Assembly (NCBI GenBank): GCA_965603515.1
Contig: CBFDDH010000017.1
Coordinates: 1 to 52,555 of the forward strand
Direction: 5' to 3'
Origin: JAUVZL01 sp965603515
GTDB taxonomy: Bacteria; Hydrothermota; Tepidihabitantia; SM23-42
DNA length: 52,555 nucleotides
Positions 1 to 9,391 of the stretch are shown here, in pieces. Position 1 is the stretch's first letter, and every line of letters begins with the position of its first letter. The position numbers and the translations under genes were made by a program. The notes beneath the pieces were generated by a model. The model saw nothing but the letters and a program-made list of their open reading frames with translations, was not told where the DNA came from and made no database searches.

Positions 1-2108
1 GGTGTCGGATCAGGGTTCCAGATATAATAGTGCTTCTTACCAACAACAATGCTGATATTCAGAGTATCCAAATAACTGTCGGCGGTAATGATCAAATCAA
101 AATCTACTGTATATCCGATCGGTGTTGAAGAAGAAGCGTAAATCGTAAAAGGATCGGCACTATTGGTTTGTTCTGAATCCGGTAAAATATTTCCATAATA
201 GCCCATTGAATCAATGATCGTGATATAGGTATCACTGGTCACAAGTCTACCCGAAGTATTATTAGCTGAAACCATCCCCGAGTTTCTTAAGGTTATAATA
301 AAATCAGCGGTCTCTCCTGGTTCGAGTAGACCATTATTACCATCCTGTATTTGATAATCAGTAATGAGCAAATATGGTGTATTAGCCGCAGGTACACCCT
401 GAATTGCATCGAAATCAAACCCAGCATATTGTCCACTCGAAGAGCTACCATCATCATTGATCCTTATGTAACGCGCCTCACTCAAGCCAGATGCGGAAAG
501 ATCAAAACTTGCGATTCCAGTTGCCGTGCCGCAGGAAGACCAGGGTCCGTCCCAATCATCGCTTGCCAGAACTTCATAACCTTCATTAGTACCGTCATCA
601 CCTTCATAAACTGTGAAATCATCACCTGCTGAATTGTGTATCGGTGTATTGACACCCATATCGACGACTACAGAACCACCTTGCCCAAGCGAAAAAAAGA
701 TATCATCTTGAGGACCGATCGCTGTCCGGGGACGTGTCTTGTTCGATTGTTCTGCATGATTTCGATACAGGCATAAAACCGATTTGAACGCATATAGATA
801 AGTAGAATCAGGGGCCAAAAGAACATCGCCAATCGAAACGCTGCCTGCAGCTGGAACCGTAATATTGTTGATAGTTTTTGGTGCATACCCATTTGCTGAT
901 AAACGTACATCATAAGTACCTGGAGCGATCATCTTATGGAAATCGCCGAGATTAGGATCAGTATACACATCAATCCTATCAGGATTCATAAATTCCACCC
1001 GTGCGTACAATGGTGTATTGGTCAATGAATCCTTGACCACACCTTCAATACCCCAACCCGCGCGATTACAGACTTCCATCAGAGCATCTCGATTTTCATA
1101 ACATATCTGATCTATTTCCGAAGACCCTGAAGGTTCAAGCGTCTCAATCGTTGCTGCAAGTACACCATTTGTACCTATCGAAAAATCCTGGAGCCCACCA
1201 GTAATCTGATACCAATCATAGCCATTGATGATCGTCAGGTTTGCCGCACTTGCATAGATTTGAGAGATATTTATTATATGCTGACTATCAGGCGGATCAG
1301 CATTAGAATAATCCCACGGATAGTTTACATATTGAGCTACTGAGTGATAGTTGTATTCTAGAGATATATTGTTCTCTTCAAGATGCTGCATTACCCACTT
1401 ATTCTCGATCTGAGAAGATGGGCTCGGACTTCCACCTTCACCACCCCAGAAATAACCGTAATCTCTATTCAGGTCAACATTATTTGCATTTGTTCTGGTA
1501 TTGGCGACTTTGCCGTCAGGATTTATAGTCGGCAAGACCCAGATCTCACGATTGTTAACGAGATCTTGGACCTGTGTATTAGAAGCATAATTGGTAAGCA
1601 AATACCGCAGAAAATAAAGAGGAACTTCAGTACCAATATGTTCATCGCCGTGCATATTTCCCGGCAATCTTATCTCTGCCTCGTTCTCTTCAATGTCCGG
1701 GTTGTCCGTGACCCGCATCGCCCAGATCGCCCGCCCCTGTACACTGTAACCGATCGTATCAAGCCGGCATATAGCCGGGTAATTGGTTACGAGTGAGTCA
1801 AGCACCTGATAGACCTGATCATATGTGTGGTAAAAACCCCTATTGAATATTTCATCCTTGTAAGCCTGATAATCTTCAATAAGGATATGGATTTTATAAC
1901 CTGCAGTCTTTAATTCTGCTATTTCTTTGTCCGTCACCAGGGCTTTTGCAAAATCCTGACCAGCATCGATAACGGTTATATCAAACTTCCTCAGTTTATA
2001 AACTTCATCGTGGTCAGGAAGATCGATCTTAACCAACCTAACTGTCTCGTCAGCATATGCTGCAATAAAACTAATAATCAAAAGCAATATGATGATAAAT
2101 CTTTTCAT
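1..2108 (-). CDS. Secreted M14 zinc carboxypeptidase, 3' end beyond window
   Basis: The frame stays open from an ATG at 2108 to the left edge (about 702 codons), so the C-terminus is missing. A signal peptide covers about residues 1-19. The M14 catalytic core follows: a GNMHGDEH zinc motif (His about 153, Glu about 156), INPDG and DLNRDYG substrate-binding segments (about 195-218), the third zinc ligand in YNYHSV (His about 255) and a catalytic Glu in ATIETLEPSG (about 322). A carboxypeptidase-regulatory-like beta domain lies at about 353-430. After it come a discoidin-like surface domain with a DDFTVYE signature and an Ig-like domain. AGGAG lies just upstream of the ATG. The paralogue at 2162 lies 53 bp upstream on the same strand, so the two are probably co-transcribed. 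Role inferred: degradation of extracellular peptides. The family is certain; the substrate is unknown. Confidence 0.9.
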   Translation of the reverse strand, partial: MKRFIIILLLIISFIAAYADETVRLVKIDLPDHDEVYKLRKFDITVIDAGQDFAKALVTDKEIAELKTAGYKIHILIEDYQAYKDEIFNRGFYHTYDQVYQVLDSLVTNYPAICRLDTIGYSVQGRAIWAMRVTDNPDIEENEAEIRLPGNMHGDEHIGTEVPLYFLRYLLTNYASNTQVQDLVNNREIWVLPTINPDGKVANTRTNANNVDLNRDYGYFWGGEGGSPSPSSQIENKWVMQHLEENNISLEYNYHSVAQYVNYPWDYSNADPPDSQHIINISQIYASAANLTIINGYDWYQITGGLQDFSIGTNGVLAATIETLEPSGSSEIDQICYENRDALMEVCNRAGWGIEGVVKDSLTNTPLYARVEFMNPDRIDVYTDPNLGDFHKMIAPGTYDVRLSANGYAPKTINNITVPAAGSVSIGDVLLAPDSTYLYAFKSVLCLYRNHAEQSNKTRPRTAIGPQDDIFFSLGQGGSVVVDMGVNTPIHNSAGDDFTVYEGDDGTNEGYEVLASDDWDGPWSSCGTATGIASFDLSASGLSEARYIRINDDGSSSSGQYAGFDFDAIQGVPAANTPYLLITDYQIQDGNNGLLEPGETADFIITLRNSGMVSANNTSGRLVTSDTYITIIDSMGYYGNILPDSEQTNSADPFTIYASSSTPIGYTVDFDLIITADSYLDTLNISIVVGKKHYYIWNPDPT

Positions 2109-2161
2109 CCTACTCCTTTATGACGACTATCAAACCCCAGTCGATGTTACAATCAAGAAGT

Positions 2162-4390
2162 TTACTTGACTAATATAACTTTTTCCCAATACCTTGCTGC
2201 ATTGGCTTCAAGCAATATAAAATATGTACCAGCTGGAACTAGACAACCAGAATGATCTGTACCATCCCACATGACTTGGTCGGATTGTCTTATAGTCGAA
2301 TAGTCCCATTGTCTAACTAACCTCCCACTTGAATTATAAATCTTCAACTCTATGCTCTCCGCTTTATGCCCTGTGCCAAATCTGATATTCGTCATCTTTC
2401 TAAACGGATTTGGATCTATCGAGAGAGCCAGTACCTGATGTTGGATATTATTGACCGGTGTTTCATTGATACCTATTACGATATCGACTTTTTCCAGACA
2501 AGAATAGTCACCCCAGCCATAATCAGTATTATTGCCTCTTACGTAAAAATAGAACTCACCTTCTGCATGGTCAGTAAATGAATAGGATGTATCAGGGATA
2601 TTTGACGATACTGTACTCACATCATTGAACAAACATACTGGTGATATATCATCGACATAAAAACCACTTTGCAGGGTATTGCCGTCAGTCATACTTCGAA
2701 ATCTAAAATAAACTGATTTACCAACCCAGTTAACCAATGAATATGCTTTTCTGACCCAACCACCTGAGTTTGAACTATACCGATCATCTAGACAAAACCA
2801 TTCTTTTAGGTTTTCTGATATCTCGGCAACCGCAACATCATAATCTGTTTCAAGATTATACCAACACCAGAATGTCAGGGAATCACCAGGTTCCACCAAA
2901 TAAGGATGGAGTGTACGAACTGCATTGTTCATATTGTTCTGGTTACCGGAAAAGAAACTATGTGAACTGGAATGCGACTGGCTTGTGGATAAGGTAAAAC
3001 CTTCAAGTATCCAACGACTTGTCCCTGATTCCAGATTATCCTCAATCACTGATGGAGTTGACAGTTCAACAAGCTCCCAATGAGTTGGATGATTATCAAA
3101 GCTATTCAAGGCATGCCAATAGATCGTGAAATTAGTGCCTACTGTACCCAACGGATAGATGATTGGCGGCGCTACAAAACCTTCTTTAATGAGGATTAAG
3201 GAATCAGAAAAACCTGCAAGATATTTCGATGATTTAAAAACCTGTCGTGAGATAAAATCCAGTTGACTCACGCTTTGATAAAACGAAGTACCTATCTCCG
3301 CGCCATAGAAAAGTGCCGACAATCCAGCCACCCATTTATTATATCCATAAACCCAGTCTCTTGTATTCCCACAGGTCGGATAAGGATTGTTATAAGATTG
3401 ACCTGGTGTGTACGTACCGCTACCCAAACGCTGCATCATACCCGCCATATATGCACCTTTTGAATCGTAGAGCGTAGAATCTGGTGTGCCCGAACCCTTA
3501 TACCCCCAGGGATACATAACCTGTTCACCGTAACTATGTAGAGAAAATCCAGTGGAGATACCATGCGTGCGAATGAACTCTGCATACCCCCATACCTCAT
3601 CACCTGAATAAGCAAAAGCACCTGGGAATGTCGAACCAGATGGGTAGTGACTACATTGCCCTTCATCAGCTGCTCCCCAGTACCCATCCACGTCCCCACA
3701 AACTCCGCCACCATAGTTTCGGTTTGGATCATTACCAATGCTGCCACCAAACGGCTCACGGTTTTTGCGCCACATATTCTGACCAGGATAGTCGTAGTCA
3801 TACCCATCAACATTTATCACGGGCCAACAATATATCTCGGTCGTATTGATGATCTCTGTAATCTCTGAGACTACTCCATAGGAGACAAGCATGGAATCAG
3901 CAAAGAACAAAACTGCCTGCGGTGTAGCCCATTCACGCGAATGATGGGCGCCGTCAAGTGTAAACTTGGGTTCATCCTCTTCAACACTGACATTATCAGA
4001 TATCTTGATGCCATATATCGTCCTGCCGAGGTATGTTGGATTGGGTAGTGAATCAAGCTTACAAATACTCGGATAACTAGCTACAAGATCCTGGAGCGAA
4101 TCAACCATTTCATCATATGAACAATAAGAACCCCGGTATTTTCCTCTTTCGTGTTCCAGGCTGTATATCGTGATCTCATAGGGTAAACCCGATGCCTTAA
4201 CCTGATCAAGACCACGTTGGTCCAAAACCAGATCATACCATTCACTACCTCGACCCGCAGCAACATCTAGATCATACTTGGGTGATATCCGCTCCAAATC
4301 AGACCACGAAGATACATACACCCGAACTACCATATCCTGAGTAATACCCAAAGCAATGGTAAGACACAAAAGCAACAATAATTTCCTCAT
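2162..4390 (-). CDS. Secreted M14 zinc carboxypeptidase with C-terminal sorting-type domain
   Basis: 742 aa. A signal peptide covers about residues 1-17 and is followed by a pro-region-like segment. The catalytic domain has the canonical DGAHHSREWA motif (zinc His 150, Glu 153), NVDGYDYDY, DPNRNYGGG, the third zinc His in SLHSYGEQ and the catalytic Glu in YGAEIGTSFYQ. This resembles carboxypeptidase A/T more closely than the downstream paralogue does. A jelly-roll-like domain (about 450-590) follows. The last 85 residues (DPNPF..., LKIYNSSGRLVRQW..., AGTYFILL...) are the FlgD/T9SS-like Ig domain common on FCB secreted proteins. AGGAGG precedes the ATG. The promoter at 4501-4529 gives a leader of about 100 nt. 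A secreted digestive enzyme is inferred; use of type IX secretion cannot be shown from this window. Confidence 0.93.
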   Translation of the reverse strand: MRKLLLLLCLTIALGITQDMVVRVYVSSWSDLERISPKYDLDVAAGRGSEWYDLVLDQRGLDQVKASGLPYEITIYSLEHERGKYRGSYCSYDEMVDSLQDLVASYPSICKLDSLPNPTYLGRTIYGIKISDNVSVEEDEPKFTLDGAHHSREWATPQAVLFFADSMLVSYGVVSEITEIINTTEIYCWPVINVDGYDYDYPGQNMWRKNREPFGGSIGNDPNRNYGGGVCGDVDGYWGAADEGQCSHYPSGSTFPGAFAYSGDEVWGYAEFIRTHGISTGFSLHSYGEQVMYPWGYKGSGTPDSTLYDSKGAYMAGMMQRLGSGTYTPGQSYNNPYPTCGNTRDWVYGYNKWVAGLSALFYGAEIGTSFYQSVSQLDFISRQVFKSSKYLAGFSDSLILIKEGFVAPPIIYPLGTVGTNFTIYWHALNSFDNHPTHWELVELSTPSVIEDNLESGTSRWILEGFTLSTSQSHSSSHSFFSGNQNNMNNAVRTLHPYLVEPGDSLTFWCWYNLETDYDVAVAEISENLKEWFCLDDRYSSNSGGWVRKAYSLVNWVGKSVYFRFRSMTDGNTLQSGFYVDDISPVCLFNDVSTVSSNIPDTSYSFTDHAEGEFYFYVRGNNTDYGWGDYSCLEKVDIVIGINETPVNNIQHQVLALSIDPNPFRKMTNIRFGTGHKAESIELKIYNSSGRLVRQWDYSTIRQSDQVMWDGTDHSGCLVPAGTYFILLEANAARYWEKVILVK

Positions 4391-4439
4391 TGTACCTCCT
4401 AAAGGTTTAGTGTAACATCACTATTACGAGCTAAAACAG

Positions 4440-4481
4440 AGTCTCTATCGAGACTTAAATCTAAAAGTAAAACTCCTCCTT
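4440..4481 (-). promoter_or_regulatory. 5' leader of M14 genes: orphan Shine-Dalgarno and hairpin
   Basis: On the minus strand the leader first carries AAGGAGGAG (4473-4481), with no start codon at usable distance. A 6-bp hairpin follows, AGTCTC-GATA-GAGACT (4440-4455). The real gene has its own AGGAGG about 10 bases before the ATG at 4390. The leader may be regulatory, or a remnant of a lost small gene. Confidence 0.4.
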
Positions 4482-4500
4482 AATATATATCCTTACTAAT

Positions 4501-4529
4501 AATATACGCCAGAATACTGAATCTGTCAA
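4501..4529 (-). promoter_or_regulatory. Promoter for the M14 peptidase pair
   Basis: Minus strand: -35 TTGACA (4524-4529), 17-bp spacer, -10 TATATT (4501-4506). It lies back to back with the promoter of the next gene; the two -35 boxes are 3 bp apart. Confidence 0.75.
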
Positions 4530-4532
4530 GTA

Positions 4533-4560
4533 TTGATTTGTCCGTAAATCTGCCTATAAT
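4533..4560 (+). promoter_or_regulatory. Leaderless-type promoter for the Mre11-like gene
   Basis: -35 TTGATT (4533-4538), 16-bp spacer, -10 TATAAT (4555-4560). The ATG begins 6 bp after the -10 box, so the predicted transcription start falls on or next to the start codon. No Shine-Dalgarno fits. Confidence 0.75.
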
Positions 4561-4566
4561 TAATCG

Positions 4567-5610
4567 ATGAAAATACTCCTTACCGCTGATATCCACCTCA
4601 AAAAGGGCAATTCAAGACGAATCGATGTTCTAAAGTGGTTGATAGATAAAGCCACTGCGCTCGAAGTAGACTATTTCATCATTGCTGGTGACATGTTTGA
4701 GTCAGATGCCGATGCTAGAAGCCTGCGCCCAGAAATAAAGAAGATCTTTGAAAAAGTAAGCACCGAATTCCTTATCCTCCCAGGTAACCATGATGCCAAA
4801 TCGTTCGATCCTGATTATGACTATGGCAAGAATGTCATCCAGCTAACCAAGACACCCTTTGAAATAATCAAAGCCGGTGAGCTGATCGTATGTGGTGTAC
4901 CTTACCAAAATAAACGTTTCAGTGAATGTATTAAAGATATCCCGGATCAGATCGACTTGCTGATTGCTCACGGCACTCTCTATGATCAATCATTCATATA
5001 TTCCATGCTAGATGATGAAGAAACACAATATATGCCAATCCATCCAGCGAATTTAGAAAATATCGCACGTTTTGTTGCCTTAGGTCATTTACACAGCCGT
5101 AATATTGAGAAAAAATATGAGAACACATATGTTATCTACCCTGGTTCTCCAGTTGCGCTTGATACAAAATGCAACTCGCCAAGATATTGTTATCAAATAA
5201 ATATCAGGAAAGATGAGATCAAAATAGGAAAAATCGAGGTGACTATCTCTCCGTACTGGAATACCAGAGAATTCTTCGTCTTCCCCGGCAATGAAGAGAA
5301 AATAATAAAAACAATACAAGATCACCTGATGAGTATTAAAGGACAGGATATTATACCGCATATCGTAGTCAAGGGTTTTATCGCTGAGACTGATAAGGAT
5401 TTCAAAGCACAACTAGAGGCTATTGAGCAAAATTATCTGGAGGATTTCCCTGAATTGAGAATTGATCACGCAGCGGTTCAGTCATGGGATAGGATCATCA
5501 AAAATCCAATCATCAAAGGGTTTGTCGATAAAACTGACAAACTTGACGACGAACTACGTATGAAGATCTTTGAGATCACTTTTCCTGTTTTTAGTGAAGT
5601 ACTTGAATGA
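4567..5610 (+). CDS. Mre11/SbcD/YhaO-like DNA repair phosphoesterase
   Basis: 347 aa, calcineurin-like metallophosphoesterase of the Mre11/SbcD group. The five metal-binding motifs appear in order: DIH (about residue 8), GDMFE (about 42), GNHD (about 75), AHGT (about 137) and GHLHS (about 175). A C-terminal capping region of about 130 residues follows. By family it would be the nuclease subunit that processes DNA ends with its ATPase partner. The ATPase gene overlaps its stop codon (ATGA at 5607-5610), which indicates translational coupling. Because the partner is a membrane-type YhaN-like protein, YhaO is a closer label than SbcD. The start is fixed by the promoter directly upstream. Confidence 0.88.
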   Translation: MKILLTADIHLKKGNSRRIDVLKWLIDKATALEVDYFIIAGDMFESDADARSLRPEIKKIFEKVSTEFLILPGNHDAKSFDPDYDYGKNVIQLTKTPFEIIKAGELIVCGVPYQNKRFSECIKDIPDQIDLLIAHGTLYDQSFIYSMLDDEETQYMPIHPANLENIARFVALGHLHSRNIEKKYENTYVIYPGSPVALDTKCNSPRYCYQINIRKDEIKIGKIEVTISPYWNTREFFVFPGNEEKIIKTIQDHLMSIKGQDIIPHIVVKGFIAETDKDFKAQLEAIEQNYLEDFPELRIDHAAVQSWDRIIKNPIIKGFVDKTDKLDDELRMKIFEITFPVFSEVLE

Positions 5611-7685
5611 AGATAGAAAAATTAAAAATTCGGAACTACGGCCCGATAAAAGAGCTGGTTCTTAAACCCAATGAGTTTCAGTTAATCTTTGGCATAAATG
5701 AATCGGGTAAAACTGCGCTCGTTGAAGCCTTAAGCTATGTGCTCTTCAAGAAAAACCCCCTCGTCCTGAGATATGGCAAACCTGAAGATATCACACTCGA
5801 AATAGAAAATAACGGTACCATTTATACGCTGCCTACAAAAAAGATGAAGTTACCGCTACCCGCCTCTGAGATCAGCAATGTCATGTATGTCCAGGCATCA
5901 GAATCCTCGGTCTTTGGCACCAAAGGCCAAACCAGTTTTTGGGATGGTATAAAGTCTATTTTCAGTAAGATAGGTAGTGGCATGACCTTTGCCCGACTCG
6001 ATGAAAAGATATTCAAGGTAGTTGGACTGACACCCAGGAAGGCCGAGTGGGTAGAAGAGAAAAAAGACAATATTGAGGTATATGAAAAAAGGAAGGAACA
6101 GCTTGAAGCCTATCTGCAGAAAATAAATGATATCGAAAAAAAAGAAGCCATCTTAGCTCAATCTCTCGACCGAAGAAAGACGCTCAAAAGGCAATTGACG
6201 AAAATAGAAACTTCCAGGAATTACAAAAACTACAAAGAGATATCTTCACTCTACACCAATTATCTTGAGAAAAAAACCGAATTACAGTCCTTTGAGCGGT
6301 ACAAGTATGACTACCTGACAACCTGGCAGCAACTTGAACTAAAGCGACAGAAGGGAAGAAAAGATGAAGAAAGACTAAAAGAAATAACTACGGAAATAGA
6401 GAACGCAGAAAAAGACATCGTGGAACTGAAACGAAATCAAGACGTCATCGATATAAAAGGGGTTAAGCAGTATCTTATTAGAACCCAACAAAAAACAAGG
6501 AAGTCTCCCTTTATCTACCCGTCAATCATCCTCGCGGCATCAGTTGTTCTCTCAATTGTCTTATTCTTTACCGTAGGATTCATTCCAGCCGCGGCATTAT
6601 TCGCTATTGGCCTTGTATTCGCTGCTTATGGGCTGTACAAAGGGCAGGCAGATAAAAAGCTGACAACCAGAAGGGACGAAATCTTAGCAAAAGCAAAAAA
6701 GGTGTTTCCAGATCTATCTAATCTCGACGAACTCGCCGACAAAATTGAGTTAATCCAAGAAACGATACTGAAAAAAGAAACTCTCGTAGAAGTGAAAAAG
6801 AAAGATCTAACCCGTCTTTATCAGACTCACGAAATGACCAGGATCGACAGAGCTCTTGGCGAAATAAGAAGTAAAACCGGGCTTGCTGAATTGTCCGATC
6901 TCAAAAATAAAATACATAAGAAACAGAACGTAGAGAATGAGATGAGTAACCTTGGCGGCAGAATTGCGGGCATGCTCTATGAGCAAAATGACAACCGCTG
7001 GAAAGGGTTGATAGAAAAAATGAAAACGAATACTCCTGTAGAGGAAGCCGATATATCAATGGAACAAGAACTGAGAACAGAACTCAAGAAACTAGAAGCG
7101 CGCATAAATGAATTAACGCATGAGGTTCACCTTTTCAACGAAATCCAGAGAAAAACCCATAATATAACCGATATTCGCTCGGCATTTGTTGAACTTGACG
7201 GATTGAAAAGAAGACTTAAAGACCACGAACTCGAAAAGAATGCAGCTCTGGAGGTACGTAAGATTCTGCAGCAGATGAGTAGTGATTTAGATACTATTAT
7301 CGACGACATAATGCAAGGCAGCAAAAGCCTCAGCCGCTATTTTGCATTGGTGACTGATCGCTACGAGCAAGTTAACATAAAGAATAAAGATTTCGTCGTC
7401 AGAAACAAAAAAGGCAAGGAATTCGCCATAGATGAATTGAGTAGTGGAACAAGAGACCAATTATTTATTTGTTTTAGACTAGCCGCATTGAAGAAGATGT
7501 ATCCTGAAGGTGCATTTCTGATTCTCGATGATGCCTTTATTTTCGCGGACTGGTCGCGCCGTCAAAAACTCGTCGAGCTACTCAAGGAATTCGTGGACCA
7601 AGGCAATCAGATAATATACTTAACTTCAGATGACCATACGCGTGACTTGCTCAAAAAATACGGCGCCCAAGTAACTACATTGTAG
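5607..7685 (+). CDS. Rad50/SbcC/YhaN-like ATPase with two membrane helices
   Basis: 692 aa. Walker A is at the N-terminus (GINESGKTAL, about 29-38). Charged coiled coils cover about 150-290 and 350-580. The ABC signature region LSSGTRDQLF and Walker B LILDDAFIFAD lie near the C-terminus (about 612 and 640). Canonical Rad50/SbcC carries a zinc hook (CxxC) at the coiled-coil apex; here there is no CxxC, and two hydrophobic helices (about 302-323 and 325-346) occupy that place. The same plan is found in Bacillus YhaN. The protein is also shorter than SbcC (about 1000 aa). The inferred role is a membrane-anchored DNA-end-processing ATPase acting with the overlapping upstream nuclease. Confidence 0.88.
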   Translation: MKIEKLKIRNYGPIKELVLKPNEFQLIFGINESGKTALVEALSYVLFKKNPLVLRYGKPEDITLEIENNGTIYTLPTKKMKLPLPASEISNVMYVQASESSVFGTKGQTSFWDGIKSIFSKIGSGMTFARLDEKIFKVVGLTPRKAEWVEEKKDNIEVYEKRKEQLEAYLQKINDIEKKEAILAQSLDRRKTLKRQLTKIETSRNYKNYKEISSLYTNYLEKKTELQSFERYKYDYLTTWQQLELKRQKGRKDEERLKEITTEIENAEKDIVELKRNQDVIDIKGVKQYLIRTQQKTRKSPFIYPSIILAASVVLSIVLFFTVGFIPAAALFAIGLVFAAYGLYKGQADKKLTTRRDEILAKAKKVFPDLSNLDELADKIELIQETILKKETLVEVKKKDLTRLYQTHEMTRIDRALGEIRSKTGLAELSDLKNKIHKKQNVENEMSNLGGRIAGMLYEQNDNRWKGLIEKMKTNTPVEEADISMEQELRTELKKLEARINELTHEVHLFNEIQRKTHNITDIRSAFVELDGLKRRLKDHELEKNAALEVRKILQQMSSDLDTIIDDIMQGSKSLSRYFALVTDRYEQVNIKNKDFVVRNKKGKEFAIDELSSGTRDQLFICFRLAALKKMYPEGAFLILDDAFIFADWSRRQKLVELLKEFVDQGNQIIYLTSDDHTRDLLKKYGAQVTTL

Positions 7686-7754
7686 TATCCATTTCCGATG
7701 CGAATCTTTCCGACCGCACAACCGCTCCAAAATAAGATACCCGGGAAGATGCTC

Positions 7755-7782
7755 TTGAAAATGAGCAATATCGGTCTATAAT
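7755..7782 (+). promoter_or_regulatory. Promoter for the Rsm22-like gene
   Basis: -35 TTGAAA (7755-7760), 16-bp spacer, -10 TATAAT (7777-7782). The ATG at 7792 is 9 bp downstream, leaving a predicted leader of 2-3 nt and no Shine-Dalgarno. Confidence 0.7.
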
Positions 7783-7791
7783 CTCATACTA

Positions 7792-8940
7792 ATGCGGTTA
7801 CCTGAAAATATCATAGGAAAGATTCTCGAGGTTATCAGCATGCCTGATTTGACATGGCGCACTGTACGTTTACACCGGAAAAAATTAAACCGGTTACAGA
7901 AAAACTTGCGCGCACTCTCTCATGATTTCGCACATCGTACAGCCTCTGCAGACAAATTCTCTGACGCATACTTTGTCTACAATTTTCCCATGAATCTTGC
8001 AAAAATAAGGATTGTGGTTCTCCAACTCCAGCATCTTTACCCTCAAGTGTTTGAGCATCTAACTGAATTCAGGATTTGCGACATCGGTTGCGGCGAAGGC
8101 GCCGGGATGCTCGGTATCTATTACGGGCTGCAAGAATTCAAAAAACTAAGGTTCTCAGGTTTTGATACCTCACCTCAAATGCTCAGAAAATGCAAAGATA
8201 TGATGCGCTGGTTGAAAAATGGCGACGCGCGCGTTCAAGTCAGACTTCAGCAACAAAATATGTCGCACGGTCTTTTGAAAAAGAAAGTAGCTAAATACGA
8301 TATCGTCATATTGGCAAATTCCCTAACTGAGATGTTCACCGACGGAACGATACCAGTAAACTTCATTGAACGTCTTTTAAAAAGTTGTACTGACAACGGT
8401 GTGATAATAGTACTCGAGCCCGCAACAAAAAACCTGTCCCGACGGCTTATGACCCTGCGCAACGATATTATCAATCGGCAAAAAGGACAGGTGCTCCTAC
8501 CGTGCCTCCATTCTGAAAACTGCTCGCTCGTTGACATCCGAAAACAAAAGGACTGGTGCCACCAGTCAATACTCTGGAACCCACCAGATTATATGAATAT
8601 TTTGAACCAGGGTCTGAATCGAGAAATTGACCGCCTGAAATTTTCCTATCTGGTTATCGCTCAGAAAAATTTCCCAAGGCACGATTTCAACGCCTTCCTT
8701 GTTATCAGCAATCTCCTCAAGGAAAAAGGTAAGAAAAGGTGCTTTCTGTGTACACCAACAGGCAGAGTTGAGTTGGTGCGGCTCAATAAATTAGAATGTC
8801 CAATAAATAGTGCATTCGATAAAATCCTAAAAGGGGATATTATTTCCTTTAAGAATGTAGTACAAACCAAACCGCAGCATTGGCACATCGCAGAAAATAC
8901 GGAAGTAGAAACCTTACATATCACAAAAACAACTAATTAG
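7792..8940 (+). CDS. Rsm22/METTL17-like methyltransferase family protein
   Basis: 382 aa. After an N-terminal helical region, a Rossmann methyltransferase fold begins at about residue 95 with ICDIGCGEGAG (SAM motif I), then SGFDTSPQML and LANSLTEMF. The family-specific second half follows: LPCLHSENC...DWCHQS (cysteines at about 236, 242 and 254), RLKFSYLVI, and a small C-terminal beta domain starting KRCFLCTPTGRVELVRL. In METTL17/Rsm22 the equivalent cysteines bind a 4Fe-4S cluster and the protein acts in assembly of the ribosomal small subunit; that role is inferred by homology. It overlaps the convergent CGGC gene by 4 bp. Confidence 0.82.
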   Translation: MRLPENIIGKILEVISMPDLTWRTVRLHRKKLNRLQKNLRALSHDFAHRTASADKFSDAYFVYNFPMNLAKIRIVVLQLQHLYPQVFEHLTEFRICDIGCGEGAGMLGIYYGLQEFKKLRFSGFDTSPQMLRKCKDMMRWLKNGDARVQVRLQQQNMSHGLLKKKVAKYDIVILANSLTEMFTDGTIPVNFIERLLKSCTDNGVIIVLEPATKNLSRRLMTLRNDIINRQKGQVLLPCLHSENCSLVDIRKQKDWCHQSILWNPPDYMNILNQGLNREIDRLKFSYLVIAQKNFPRHDFNAFLVISNLLKEKGKKRCFLCTPTGRVELVRLNKLECPINSAFDKILKGDIISFKNVVQTKPQHWHIAENTEVETLHITKTTN

Positions 8941-9383
8941 TCATATGCCAGGCGGGTCTTCTCGTCGGTTAACGTTGGTCTCATAAATTCTTTCCATAAA
9001 GAAGACTCCCACGTACCTAATGCAGTATGTGTAATATAGTACTTTTGAGGAATTGGGTGAGTTCCGATCACCACTTTCATACTATATTTCTCCTGAATAA
9101 AATCACGAAATTGTGCAATTCGTGGACATGGTGGATATCCCACAACCAATCCGGTTGCTAAATGGATCACCTCAGCATTGTTTTTCTTCATCTCTGCAGG
9201 AGCATATTCAATATTACCTCCAGGACAACCATCACAGGTAGTATATCCAACCAATTGTACTTTTTTATCTTTGTATATGCTAAATGCACCTTCCCTGTTA
9301 TGCAGTGACCTCAGACATTTGCCCCCGGCGCATGTGTGATAACGATTACAGATAATAATTCCAATTTTAACAGTATCATTCAT
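8937..9383 (-). CDS. CGGC domain protein, probably metal-binding
   Basis: 148 aa. It has the CGGC-family cysteine pattern: CNRYHTCAGGKC near residues 12-23, CDGCPGGN at about 50-57 and PPCPRI at about 84. Members are small cytosolic proteins presumed to bind metal through these cysteines; no reaction is established. AGGAG lies 6-7 bases before the ATG. The gene sits 8 bp downstream of the PhzF-like gene in what looks like a two-gene unit, which in turn follows fusA. Confidence 0.82.
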   Translation of the reverse strand: MNDTVKIGIIICNRYHTCAGGKCLRSLHNREGAFSIYKDKKVQLVGYTTCDGCPGGNIEYAPAEMKKNNAEVIHLATGLVVGYPPCPRIAQFRDFIQEKYSMKVVIGTHPIPQKYYITHTALGTWESSLWKEFMRPTLTDEKTRLAYD

Positions 9384-9391
9384 TCCTTCTC

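Noticed and set aside
668..913. Frames antisense or out of phase within the first peptidase gene (also 351-632 and 1383-1796)
   Set aside because: They are shadows of the continuous minus-strand M14 frame, which carries the family motifs.
4567..7685. Mre11/Rad50-like pair as a phage-defence system
   Set aside because: No defence genes, effectors or mobile elements are nearby; the YhaO/YhaN layout explains it.
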